Shown: positions 1 to 7,747, numbered from the stretch's first letter. The stretch: 11,382 bases of DNA from Methanosarcinales archaeon (GCA_012329085.1 JAAXQB010000082.1:1-11382), one strand, 5' to 3'. Notes: a model not told the origin generated them from the sequence alone. Program-made: numbers and translations.

Positions 1-92
1 ATATGCCAAATCATTTCTATAATTTAAAACAATTTTATTAATATTTTAAATACTTATTTTTCATATTTCATAATTGCATCTTGTTTTTTATA

Positions 93-234
93 GCTCGTTC
101 GGAAAGCACATTCGGAAAGCTCATTCGGAACGAATGAGCGTATGAGAAAATCTTTGATTTTCGAACGAATGTGCGTATGAGAAAACCGAAGGTTTTCGAA
201 CGAACGAGCGTTTGCACATTCAAAATGAATGTGC
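93..234 (+). repeat. Nested cluster of perfect short palindromes
   Basis: Three stems are nested. The outer arms are GCTCGTTCG (93-101) and CGAACGAGC (201-209). The middle arms are GCACATTCG (106-114) and CGAATGTGC (166-174). The inner arms are GCTCATTCG (119-127) and CGAATGAGC (131-139), with loop GAA. Each pair is perfectly complementary although the three stems differ from each other. Two hairpins of a second kind sit between the right arms: GAAAATC, loop TTT, GATTTTC (146-162), and GAAAACC, loop GAA, GGTTTTC (181-197). A fourth 9-bp stem (GCACATTCA / TGAATGTGC, loop AAA) follows at 214-234. The layout looks as if one palindrome was inserted into the loop of another, twice. I do not know a named family for it. 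The function is unknown. Confidence 0.9.
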
Positions 235-579
235 GTTAATAATTATAAAATGAAACATATGTATAAAAATTAAAAAAAATAGCAAAGGTTTAATATATAC
301 GCTTAAAAGAGTGAAAAGTGTAGTATTGAGGATAAAATAATGTTGAAATGAAGAAGGAATATATATAATATAACAAAGTCAAGCTAATTAAAAAGCAATA
401 TTTGGTTGATTATGTGAGCCCATTTGGCGTAAAAAGTATAAAATCACTATATTTTGGAATTGTGCCTAAAAAACAAAAAAAATTTATATAAAATTATCCA
501 ATCATATGCAATCTCATTTTCAAATTTTAAATAAAAAATTAGTTTATTAAATAAAAATAAATGAATGTAATTTAAAAGA
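235..579. other. AT-rich intergenic stretch without a convincing intact gene
   Basis: Between the palindrome cluster and the first promoter no intact gene was seen. It holds a TATA-like sequence (TTTAATATATA, 289-299) with no good start codon behind it, and the short protein-like open stretch listed separately at 372-491. No tRNA-like or rRNA-like sequence was recognised by eye. Confidence 0.6.
372..491 (+). pseudogene. Possible 3' remnant of an unidentified gene
   Basis: An open frame ends at TAA 489-491 and reads with a normal-looking amino acid mix, including VDYVSPFGVKSIKSLYFGIV followed by a Lys-rich end. It contains GGC, CCA, CCT and GTG codons that stand out from the surrounding A/T runs. 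There is no ATG and no ribosome binding site; in-frame TTG (402) or GTG (414) could serve as starts. It may be the tail of a decayed gene or chance. The family is not recognised. Confidence 0.2.
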
Positions 580-587
580 TTTATATA
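580..587 (+). promoter_or_regulatory. TATA box for the surface-protein unit
   Basis: TTTATATA is preceded by the purine-rich AAAAGA, which fits an archaeal BRE plus TATA box. Initiation about 25 nt downstream would fall near 605-612, just before the chosen start at 623. Confidence 0.5.
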
Positions 588-622
588 GTATCAATGCTTA
601 TATATTTATGCAGGATTTAATT

Positions 623-1567
623 ATGGATATTAAAATTGTAATCGTAAGTGTATTATTAATTATCATAATTGCTATATCTTCGGCTTTTTTTATACCAACA
701 ATTGAGCCAATAGAATATATTCATATTGATAGTGTTGATACTAAAATTGACAATATTAATGAAAGTCATGTAGATCTCATTTTTTTCACAGAATTTATTA
801 GATCAGATATTGTTCAAAATACAAATCTAAGTATTCGCGTCTTTGATTTGAAAAGAGATCTTCTTATGAATTATAAATATTTAGAGATACCAAAAGAAAA
901 TGGATATAAAATGAAGATTAATTTTTCTTTTGAAAAAATAATGGATTATCGAGTTCTTTTTGAAATTGAGAGAGAAGGAGATACCTTGAGTACACGGTCT
1001 TTCAATCTTAAACATCTTGATACGCTTATACCTGATGAAAGAAGACTTGATATATCATTTAGAGGCGTTGATTTTAAAATTATGGATGTGGAAGAAAATG
1101 ATATTGAGATTATGTCTCGTTTTTTCATAGAATCTAAAAACGATTATGAAGTAGATTTTAGACTTAATGTAATTCACTTTGAATCAAATATTATGGCATA
1201 TGAAAAATGGAAAGAAACCATTATTTTAAAAAATGCTACAAATATGATAGAATATGAATTCACAGTTCCCAATAATTACAATTATCTTGTAAAACTTGAA
1301 GCTTGGAGAGATGGAGCATTAATTCATATATTTAAAAGCCATCTTAATCTTGATCCCGTAAGAAAAATTCCAGAAGGTATTGTTGAGAAAGAGATAGTAT
1401 TTGAGGTGGAAGAGTTTATAGGTGTAGAAGAAGAATGGGCAATTAGACCAGTGACAGCACCAGATATGCATCATGTAGAATATGTAGAAACGCCTGGATT
1501 TAGCTTAATTATGGGACTTATATCAATTGGAGGTGTTTTATATTGGTTAAAGAAAAAGAAGAATTAA
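623..1567 (+). CDS. Membrane-anchored surface protein, DUF7490-like, with PGF-CTERM-type tail
   Basis: This is a 314-residue protein, probably exported and held at the cell surface. Residues 4-24 form a hydrophobic signal or anchor segment. The body has two similar beta-rich halves (about 30-135 and 145-250), each ending in a hydrophobic strand pattern followed by 'SFNLKHL' or 'SHLNLDP'. The C-terminus has Pro-Gly-Phe at 291-293, a hydrophobic stretch (295-309) and four lysines. This is the layout of PGF-CTERM sorting signals, which archaeosortase A recognises in Methanomicrobia and haloarchaea. The two-domain body resembles the DUF7490 proteins of Methanosarcinales, recalled from memory. The start at 623 is chosen because AGGA (612-615) lies 7 nt upstream. 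ATG 608 is in frame and would suit a leaderless message. The next gene starts inside its 3' end. The molecular function is unknown. Confidence 0.8.
   Translation: MDIKIVIVSVLLIIIIAISSAFFIPTIEPIEYIHIDSVDTKIDNINESHVDLIFFTEFIRSDIVQNTNLSIRVFDLKRDLLMNYKYLEIPKENGYKMKINFSFEKIMDYRVLFEIEREGDTLSTRSFNLKHLDTLIPDERRLDISFRGVDFKIMDVEENDIEIMSRFFIESKNDYEVDFRLNVIHFESNIMAYEKWKETIILKNATNMIEYEFTVPNNYNYLVKLEAWRDGALIHIFKSHLNLDPVRKIPEGIVEKEIVFEVEEFIGVEEEWAIRPVTAPDMHHVEYVETPGFSLIMGLISIGGVLYWLKKKKN
1529..1535 (+). promoter_or_regulatory. Ribosome binding site inside the upstream gene
   Basis: GGAGGTG is a full match to the archaeal anti-Shine-Dalgarno sequence and lies 7 nt before TTG 1543. It sits within the codons for the membrane tail of the preceding protein. 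It decides the non-ATG start of the 71-residue gene. Confidence 0.75.
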
Positions 1568-1761
1568 TAAATTATATACTTATTGGTGTAACAATTATCA
1601 TGCTTGTGATTTCAGTGTTTGGGCTGTATATTGCACTTAGTGGGGTAGTGGGGATTTGGATTCCGCCAAAATATTCGCCAGTATATCATGCATTAATGAA
1701 TCTTGCAGTTTTGATAATTGCAATATATATGTTGAATGTGTTAATTAAAAAAAATAAATAA
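1543..1761 (+). CDS. Small two-helix membrane protein with TTG start
   Basis: This 72-residue protein has two transmembrane segments, about 11-33 and 45-65. They are separated by a short loop with IWIPPKYSP, and the protein ends in Lys-Lys-Asn-Lys. Its TTG start follows a perfect GGAGGTG at 7 nt. The gene overlaps the last 25 nt of the surface-protein gene in another frame, so the two are probably co-transcribed and translationally coupled. The family was not recognised. A role as a membrane partner of the surface protein is inferred only from the coupling. Confidence 0.75.
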   Translation: MVKEKEELINYILIGVTIIMLVISVFGLYIALSGVVGIWIPPKYSPVYHALMNLAVLIIAIYMLNVLIKKNK

Positions 1762-1952
1762 TTATATTGGTTTGAATGCATTAGTGTGTTTGGATTTATT
1801 ATTTAATCTAATTTATTTATGCTAATGTTATATTTAGCCATATATGTTTATTTATATATAATATATTTTATAAAACTATGTACTGAGGGAAGTTTTTAAG
1901 AGCTTACTTAAGAAAATTATGAGCATCATTTCGTATAATTTATTCTTTGATA

Positions 1953-2021
1953 GCTCGTTCGTTCCGAACGAGCGTTTGCTCATTCAGAATGAATGAGCGT
2001 TTGAAAAAATCTTTGATTTTT
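1953..2021 (+). repeat. Tandem palindromes, second cluster
   Basis: Two perfect 9-bp stems lie in tandem, separated by GTTT. The first has arms GCTCGTTCG and CGAACGAGC with loop TTC (1953-1973). The second has arms GCTCATTCA and TGAATGAGC with loop GAA (1978-1998). GTTTGA then leads to a third hairpin with arms AAAAATC and GATTTTT and loop TTT (2005-2021). That hairpin is clearly related to the one at 146-162, so the two modules travel together. Same orientation as the first cluster (A before, GTTT after). Confidence 0.85.
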
Positions 2022-2310
2022 GATGAAGTTTATGGTAGTATAAAAATCAAAAAAAATTATTTTTATTTTAAATATCTATTTTTATATATAAAATATAATA
2101 CCATTTTTATTACAACATTGATTTATTTTTTGTTTAATCATATTATTTTTTTATCATTTGTGTATAATTTACATCTATAATTTTCTACTATCAAATCTGC
2201 ATAATCTAAATACACTATTCATTTTTTTCTTTTTTTACTATATACAATTTATAAAGTTCATTCTTGTCAGAAAATGAACAGTTATTATGTAATAAGAGAA
2301 ATTTTCAATA

Positions 2311-2331
2311 GCTCATTCAGAATGAATGAGT
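2311..2331 (+). repeat. Single palindrome copy
   Basis: Arms GCTCATTCA and TGAATGAGT enclose loop GAA. The only departure from perfect pairing is a terminal G-T. The flanks match the other clusters (A before, GTT after). Confidence 0.8.
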
Positions 2332-2620
2332 GTTATTTCGTAATTTTTTTATTTCATTTTTCTATATTTTTTATCAAATAATTGATATGTGCCTCAGTTC
2401 ATTAAATAGATCCATGCAATAAACTTTAACATTTTAATAAAATTTTAAATTATACATTCAATTTTTACAAAATTTATGATTAAAATAATAATTTTTTCTA
2501 ATAATTTTGTATAATTTCTTTTATTTTTACATATATCTTATACAATTATGCATTACTTCATACATTTTATGAACAATTCTTAAATATCTTTTTATACCAA
2601 CTACCCATTTATTATAATAT

Positions 2621-2648
2621 ATCACGCAAATAATCAAGATTTCGTGAT
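2621..2648. promoter_or_regulatory. Inverted repeat abutting the nif promoter, candidate operator
   Basis: ATCACG (2621-2626) and CGTGAT (2643-2648) are perfect complements. AAAT (2628-2631) and ATTT (2639-2642) extend the symmetry to ten pairs with one bulged C. It ends 8 nt before the proposed TATA box, where an archaeal activator or repressor could act. It does not match the known NrpR operators, so the binding protein is unknown. Confidence 0.35.
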
Positions 2649-2656
2649 GCTTTAAC

Positions 2657-2665
2657 TTTATATAA
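2657..2665 (+). promoter_or_regulatory. TATA box of the nif operon
   Basis: TTTATATAA is the best TATA match upstream of nifH. Initiation about 25 nt downstream would begin near 2683-2690, inside the first copy of the following palindrome array. The predicted nif message would then carry a leader of about 180 nt with three intact hairpins. Confidence 0.5.
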
Positions 2666-2678
2666 GTTAGATACTAAC

Positions 2679-2774
2679 GCTCATTCATTCCAAACAAGTA
2701 AACGCTCATTCATTCTGAATGAGCAAACGCTCATTTGTTCCAAATGAGCAAACGCTCGTTTGTTCCAAATGAGC
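2679..2774 (-). repeat. 25-bp-period array of four palindromes in the nif leader
   Basis: Four units start at 2679, 2704, 2729 and 2754, an exact 25-bp period: 9-nt arm, TTC loop, 9-nt arm, AAAC spacer. Units at 2704 (GCTCATTCA / TGAATGAGC) and 2729 (GCTCATTTG / CAAATGAGC) pair perfectly. Unit 2754 (GCTCGTTTG / CAAATGAGC) has one G-T pair as read on the plus strand. Unit 2679 has a degraded right arm, CAAACAAGT. The AAAC spacers and the T after the last unit are the reverse complement of the GTTT and A flanks in the other clusters, so this array is inverted relative to them. It lies between the TATA box and nifH and should be transcribed. Confidence 0.85.
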
Positions 2775-2815
2775 TATCAAAAAAATATTAAAATTAAAAG
2801 GAGTTGAATTAAAAA

Positions 2816-2869
2816 ATGAAAAATACAATGCAAAATTGCTTACAAAATAATCACAAGGTGGAGTTTTAA
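2816..2869 (+). CDS. Possible 17-codon leader ORF upstream of nifH
   Basis: The frame reads MKNTMQNCLQNNHKVEF and its TAA (2867-2869) directly abuts the nifH ATG. GGAGTTGA (2800-2807), a 7/8 match to the ideal GGAGGTGA, lies 8 nt before its ATG. Four Asn and two Gln codons make up a third of it. The arrangement would suit translational coupling or nitrogen-responsive control of nifH. In such AT-rich DNA Asn is common, so chance is possible. No homologue is known to me. Confidence 0.35.
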   Translation: MKNTMQNCLQNNHKVEF

Positions 2870-3721
<852 letters not shown>

Positions 3722-3729
3722 ATATAAAA

Positions 3730-4047
3730 ATGAAACTTATAAAAGCAATTATACGACCTGAAATGGTAGATTCAGTAGTTGATGCATTAGAAGCTGCAGG
3801 ACATCCTGCATTCACAAAATTGGAAATTGTAGGAAGGGGTAAACAAGGTGGACTTAAAGTAGGAGAAATAGTTTATAATGAACTTTCAAAAACAATGATA
3901 CTTCTTGCAATTGAAGAGGATGAATTGGATGAAATGATTGAAATAATTAAATCAAAAGCACATACCGGACAATTTGGAGATGGAAAAATCTTTGTTCAAC
4001 CAATAGAAGAATCCTACACAATACGAACAGGCGAGAAACATGTTTAA
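3730..4047 (+). CDS. nifI1: PII-family nitrogenase regulator NifI1
   Basis: This 105-residue PII-type protein belongs to the NifI1 branch found between nifH and nifD. The PII fold is shown by MKLIKAIIRPE at the start, the segment VGRGKQGG (about 35-42), and the C-terminal nucleotide-binding loop HTGQFGDGKIFV with IRTGE. The T-loop region is short and lacks the uridylylation tyrosine motif of GlnB, as expected of NifI1. In methanogens NifI1 and NifI2 together bind NifDK and inhibit it after ammonium addition; 2-oxoglutarate relieves this. The gene starts 8 nt after nifH with little Shine-Dalgarno signal, so translation is probably coupled. Confidence 0.95.
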   Translation: MKLIKAIIRPEMVDSVVDALEAAGHPAFTKLEIVGRGKQGGLKVGEIVYNELSKTMILLAIEEDELDEMIEIIKSKAHTGQFGDGKIFVQPIEESYTIRTGEKHV

Positions 4048-4068
4048 AAAATGCATGGGTGTTAATAA

Positions 4069-4455
4069 ATGAAAGAAATTATTGCCATCCTGCGACCTAA
4101 TATGGTGGCAAAAACTGTAAAAGCACTTGAAGCAGTTGGATTTCCAGCTTTATCTGTGACTAAATGTACAGGAAGGGGTAAGCAAAAAGGATATGTTTCA
4201 GCAAATATGCCAGATTCTTTTGATTTGGAAAAAGTTATAAAAGAAGGTGAAGCAGAAGGTAGAATGATAAAAAACATTCCAAAACGATTATTATCAATTG
4301 TTGCAGATGATTTGGATTACACTCTTATTGTTAATATTATAATGAAAGTAAATAGGTCAGGTCGATTTGGAGATGGGCGAATATTTATCATACCTACTGA
4401 AAATGCAATACAAATAAGAACTGGGGATGTAGGAACCAGTGCAATAGGAAATTAG
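4069..4455 (+). CDS. nifI2: PII-family nitrogenase regulator NifI2
   Basis: This 128-residue PII-type protein is the longer partner of NifI1. It keeps MKEIIAILRPNM at the start, TGRGKQKG near 34-41 and the C-terminal loop SGRFGDGRIFII with IRTGD. The middle part, with a charged segment around residues 53-75, replaces the usual T-loop and is characteristic of NifI2. It is expected to act with NifI1 in reversible switch-off of dinitrogenase. GGTG (4058-4061) lies 7 nt before the ATG. Its TAG stop overlaps the GGAGGT that serves nifD, coupling the two genes. Confidence 0.95.
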   Translation: MKEIIAILRPNMVAKTVKALEAVGFPALSVTKCTGRGKQKGYVSANMPDSFDLEKVIKEGEAEGRMIKNIPKRLLSIVADDLDYTLIVNIIMKVNRSGRFGDGRIFIIPTENAIQIRTGDVGTSAIGN

Positions 4456-4471
4456 GAGGTAAAATTTAAAT

Positions 4472-5905
4472 ATGCCATATATATTACTTGATTGTGATGA
4501 AACAATACCAGAAAGAATGAAACATGCATATGTATCTCATGAAGATGAGGAGATAATTCCTGCATGTAATATAAACACACTCCCTGGGGATATGAATGAG
4601 AGGGGATGTGCATTTGCAGGTGCAAGAGGTGTAGTTGGGGGCAATGTAAAAGATATATTCCATATTGTGCACGGACCAGTTGGATGTGCATACTATACAT
4701 GGGGTACAAGAAGAGCAATGACCGACAATCCAGAACATGCGCGATATTGTTTTTGCACAGATATGCAAGAATCAGATATTGTGTATGGCGGTGAAAAAAA
4801 ACTTGAACAATCATGTATTGAAGCATTTGAAGAATTTCCGCATAGGAATGGTGCATTTATATATACTACATGCCCAACCGCACTTATAGGAGATGATGTG
4901 CATGCAGTTGCAAAAAATGTTGAAAAAGCAGTAAATAAGCAGATATATGCTGTAAATTGTCCGGGATTTGCAGGCGTTTCTCAATCAAAAGGACATCACG
5001 AGTTTAATGTCACATTTTACAGATGGCTCATGGCACAACGGGACAAATATCCTGAAAAACACATGTCTGATAGGGATAAAACTCCGTATGATATAGCACT
5101 TATTGGCGATTATAATATGGATTGGGATGTAGCCATGATAAATGATATGCTTGAAAAAGTTGGAGTGACTAATGTTGTGACATTTACAGGAAATGCAAGT
5201 TTAAATGACCTTCATAAATTGATGGATGTAAAACTTAATGTGGTTCATTGTCAGAGGTCTGCTGAATATATTGCAGAAATGTTAAAAGATGGTTTCAATA
5301 TTCCATTTAATAGGGTTTCATTCTTTGGAATATCTGATAATAATGAAGCACTTCGAAAAGTTGCAAAAGACCTTGATTTTCCGCCAGAAATGATGGAAAA
5401 TATGGAGCGAGTAATTAAAGAAGAAGTAGATGCGATAACACCTGAACTTGAATATTATAAAAAACACCTTAATGGTAAAAAATGTATGGTTTATGTGGGA
5501 GGTCCTAGAACTTGGCATTGGATTCGTGCCATGAAAGATCTTGGTATTGATTATGTTGCAGCAGCATGCACTTTCTCACACGATGATGACTATGAAAAAA
5601 TGAATGAAAACTTTATAAAAGCAGGTGTGGAAAATGTAATGATTCTTGATTCTCCAAATGAACCAGAATTAGAAGAAATTGCACACGAAGTTAAACCTGA
5701 CTTTATGTTAATTGGATTAAAAGAGAGATACCTATTTAGAAAATATGGTATTCCAACAGTGCATTCTCACTCATATGAAGAAGGACCTTATGCAGGATAT
5801 AAAGGATTTTTAAATTTTGCACGAGATATTTATAAAGCAATATGCCACCCTGTGTGGAATAATATAAGAGAAGGCGAGGAAAAATTTAAACCATTCGTGA
5901 GGTAA
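4472..5905 (+). CDS. nifD: Nitrogenase component I alpha chain
   Basis: This 477-residue catalytic alpha subunit binds the FeMo-type cofactor and shares the P-cluster with NifK. P-cluster ligands are Cys46, Cys72 and Cys134, matching Azotobacter Cys62, Cys88 and Cys154. Cofactor ligands are Cys260 (NVVHCQRS) and His433 (SHSYEEGPYAG), matching Cys275 and His442. Arg80, Gln171 and His175 (SQSKGHH) match Arg96, Gln191 and His195 around the active site. GGAGGT (4455-4460) precedes the ATG by 11 nt. GGPRTWHW (343-350) holds the Arg equivalent to Arg359 but resembles VnfD/AnfD in the Trp-His-Trp. No G (delta) subunit gene is adjacent, which favours an archaeal Nif-type enzyme. nifK starts 2 nt after its stop. 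Confidence 0.95.
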   Translation: MPYILLDCDETIPERMKHAYVSHEDEEIIPACNINTLPGDMNERGCAFAGARGVVGGNVKDIFHIVHGPVGCAYYTWGTRRAMTDNPEHARYCFCTDMQESDIVYGGEKKLEQSCIEAFEEFPHRNGAFIYTTCPTALIGDDVHAVAKNVEKAVNKQIYAVNCPGFAGVSQSKGHHEFNVTFYRWLMAQRDKYPEKHMSDRDKTPYDIALIGDYNMDWDVAMINDMLEKVGVTNVVTFTGNASLNDLHKLMDVKLNVVHCQRSAEYIAEMLKDGFNIPFNRVSFFGISDNNEALRKVAKDLDFPPEMMENMERVIKEEVDAITPELEYYKKHLNGKKCMVYVGGPRTWHWIRAMKDLGIDYVAAACTFSHDDDYEKMNENFIKAGVENVMILDSPNEPELEEIAHEVKPDFMLIGLKERYLFRKYGIPTVHSHSYEEGPYAGYKGFLNFARDIYKAICHPVWNNIREGEEKFKPFVR

Positions 5906-5907
5906 AA

Positions 5908-7299
5908 ATGGGCGAGATATTATATAAAAAAAAAGAAAGAAGTATAACAATAAATCCAAATAAAGTATGCCAACCACTTGGAGCCATATGGGTAACACTT
6001 GGCGTAGAGCGAGCAATTCCATTTGTCCAAGGTGGGCAAGGATGTACAACATATGTAAGATATACATTTAATCGGCATTTCCGAGAACCTGTATCCATCG
6101 CAACGGCATCATTCCACGAACATACAGCTGTATATGGAGGGGGTAAAAATATTATTGAGGGGCTTACTAACTTACTTAATAGATATAATCCAAAACTTAT
6201 TGCAGTGACAACTACCTGCTCTTCTGAAACAATAGGAGATGATATTGTTTCATTCATAAAAGCGGCAAGAGAAAATATTAAAGAAAAAGTAAGTGAGGAA
6301 AAATCAAAAATTCCAATCATACCAATCAATTGTCCTTCATATCAAGGTAGCCATGTTACAGGATATGATAATGCTTCAAAAGCATATTTTACGATGCTTG
6401 CAGAAAAAGATCCAGAAGTCGAACCACATTCTATAAACATTATTCCCGGATTTGGAACAAACCCAGGAGATATCCTTGAAATAAAACGTGTGTTAAAAAT
6501 GTTTGGCATGGAAGATGGAGTTGATTATAGCATATTATTCGATATAAGTGAAACTCTTTATCAACCATTTAGAGAAACTCTAAAAGAAGTTCCAAATTAT
6601 CCAAAAGGCGGAACTCCTATAAAAGCATTCACAGATGCAGGAAATGCAAAAGCAACATTTGTAATATGCGAACATGCAGGCGGAAGTGGTGCAAAATATC
6701 TTAAAAAAGCATTTAAAGTTGAACATATTTCAGGAATGCCACTTGGATTAAAAGCTACTGATGATTTTGTGTTAAATATTGCAGAAATTACCGGCAGAGA
6801 AATTCCAAATGAACTTTTAAATGAAAGAGGAAAACTTATAGATGCTATTGCTGATACTTTGCACTATACAATGGATCGAACTTGTGGAATATTTGGAGAT
6901 CCCGACATTGTCATTGCAGTAGCACGATTTTGTTGTGAAGTTGGAATGAAACCTGTTGTAGTAAATACTCAAACTCCATCAAGAACATATAAGAAACAGA
7001 TGGCAGCTATTGCAAAAGAATATGATGTTGATATTGAAGTGCAACAGTCAGATCTTTGGGACTTTGAAAAATCGGTTAAAGAGAAAGGCGTTGATATTTT
7101 AATTGGGCACCCAAGAGGAGTTCCAATTGCAAAGGATATGGCGATAGGACTTGTTAGAATTGGATTCCCAATTTCTGATAGAGTAGGACATTTTAGATGG
7201 CCAATTATGTGTTACATGGGAACTATGAGATTCTTTGATGATATAGTAAATGTTATACTTGATACACATGTTCCTGAATATAGAAAAATGCAAGGGTGA
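5908..7299 (+). CDS. nifK: Nitrogenase component I beta chain
   Basis: This 463-residue beta subunit forms an alpha2-beta2 complex with NifD and holds the other half of the P-cluster. Ligands are Cys21 (KVCQPLGA), Cys46 (GGQGC) and Cys104 (TTTCSSETIGDD). Their spacings of 25 and 58 equal those of Azotobacter Cys70, Cys95 and Cys153. The N-terminal extension of about 50 residues in Azotobacter NifK is missing, as in many archaeal and clostridial NifK. CPSYQGSHVTGYDN at 142-155 is another family signature. GAGGT (5899-5903) overlaps the nifD stop and is only 4 nt from the ATG. Its TGA stop lies inside the binding site of the next gene. Confidence 0.95.
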   Translation: MGEILYKKKERSITINPNKVCQPLGAIWVTLGVERAIPFVQGGQGCTTYVRYTFNRHFREPVSIATASFHEHTAVYGGGKNIIEGLTNLLNRYNPKLIAVTTTCSSETIGDDIVSFIKAARENIKEKVSEEKSKIPIIPINCPSYQGSHVTGYDNASKAYFTMLAEKDPEVEPHSINIIPGFGTNPGDILEIKRVLKMFGMEDGVDYSILFDISETLYQPFRETLKEVPNYPKGGTPIKAFTDAGNAKATFVICEHAGGSGAKYLKKAFKVEHISGMPLGLKATDDFVLNIAEITGREIPNELLNERGKLIDAIADTLHYTMDRTCGIFGDPDIVIAVARFCCEVGMKPVVVNTQTPSRTYKKQMAAIAKEYDVDIEVQQSDLWDFEKSVKEKGVDILIGHPRGVPIAKDMAIGLVRIGFPISDRVGHFRWPIMCYMGTMRFFDDIVNVILDTHVPEYRKMQG

Positions 7300-7306
7300 T
7301 TATATT

Positions 7307-7636
7307 ATGGAAGATTTAAATATAAAAAAACAAGGATATTATGATAAAGTTGGAAAAAAAGTATCAGAAGATGCAGATGATATTGGATATTTAACATTTC
7401 AACTTTTAAAGAATGATGCAGTTGAAGAAGGGGATTTATTGGTACAAGTCACAAAGCTTGAAAAAATTCCCATTCTTGTTGCAAAATACGGAATAAGTAA
7501 AAAATATCATAGAAAAGGATTTAGAAATCCAAAACAAGTAGATTCTCTTTCTGATATTAAGAAATTTAAAATTTCGGAGGATATTATCGAGAATATAAAA
7601 ATTGAATGTAATTCAAAAGGGTTTGATTGGATTTAA
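7307..7636 (+). CDS. Unidentified 109-residue protein at the end of the nif operon
   Basis: The start at 7307 is chosen because GGTGAT (7295-7300) lies 6 nt upstream; the in-frame ATG at 7250 would overlap nifK by 50 nt without such a site. The protein is hydrophilic and probably cytoplasmic. It is Lys-rich with one cysteine (near residue 102) and no transmembrane segment or metal-binding motif. A stretch such as EEGDLLVQVTKLEKIPILVA (about 41-60) suggests beta strands. It does not resemble NifX, NafY, or the VnfG/AnfG delta subunits as I know them. Coupling to nifK and the terminator right behind it make it the last gene of the operon, which suggests a role tied to nitrogenase. Confidence 0.85.
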   Translation: MEDLNIKKQGYYDKVGKKVSEDADDIGYLTFQLLKNDAVEEGDLLVQVTKLEKIPILVAKYGISKKYHRKGFRNPKQVDSLSDIKKFKISEDIIENIKIECNSKGFDWI

Positions 7637-7649
7637 ATTGTTTTAAATT

Positions 7650-7692
7650 GAGAGCGTTATCATTTATGCTCTTAACTTTTTACATTTTTTTT
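7650..7692 (+). terminator. Terminator of the nif operon
   Basis: GAGAGC (7650-7655) pairs with GCTCTT (7668-7673; five Watson-Crick pairs plus one G-T). T-runs follow at 7677-7682 and 7685-7692. It is 14 nt behind the last operon gene. Archaeal termination depends mainly on T-tracts, which are present. Confidence 0.55.
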
Positions 7693-7747
7693 GAAGATGA
7701 TTGAAATTTCATAAGTATGTTATATTTTGATATAAGGAGGAAATTGT

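Larger units (their letters stand above)
1762..2656. other. Long AT-rich intergenic region before the nif promoter
   Basis: No convincing gene was found on either strand; open frames here are low-complexity or run through the palindromes. It contains the palindrome clusters at 1953-2021 and 2311-2331. It also holds a weaker inverted repeat (GTTCATT at 2256-2262, AATGAAC at 2273-2279) that may be a degraded relative, and the inverted repeat at 2621-2648. TACC occurs twice in direct orientation (2595-2598, 2602-2605). The palindromic NrpR operators known from methanogens (GGAA-N6-TTCC or GGTA-N6-TACC) were not found by eye. Confidence 0.6.

Noticed and set aside
93..234. CRISPR array
   Set aside because: The units are palindromic, unevenly nested and lack unique spacers of constant length. 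The 25-bp array at 2679-2774 has only 4-nt spacers.
1947..2180. 77-codon plus-strand open frame across the second palindrome cluster
   Set aside because: Its first half is translation of the palindromes and its second half is low-complexity Phe/Ile/Tyr from AT-rich DNA; there is no ribosome binding site.
4452..4856. 134-codon frame antisense to nifD
   Set aside because: nifD is fully supported on the other strand with all ligand residues. The antisense product is His/Tyr/Leu-rich as expected of a shadow frame.
5886..6329. 147-codon frame antisense to nifK
   Set aside because: It is a shadow of the well-supported nifK sequence.
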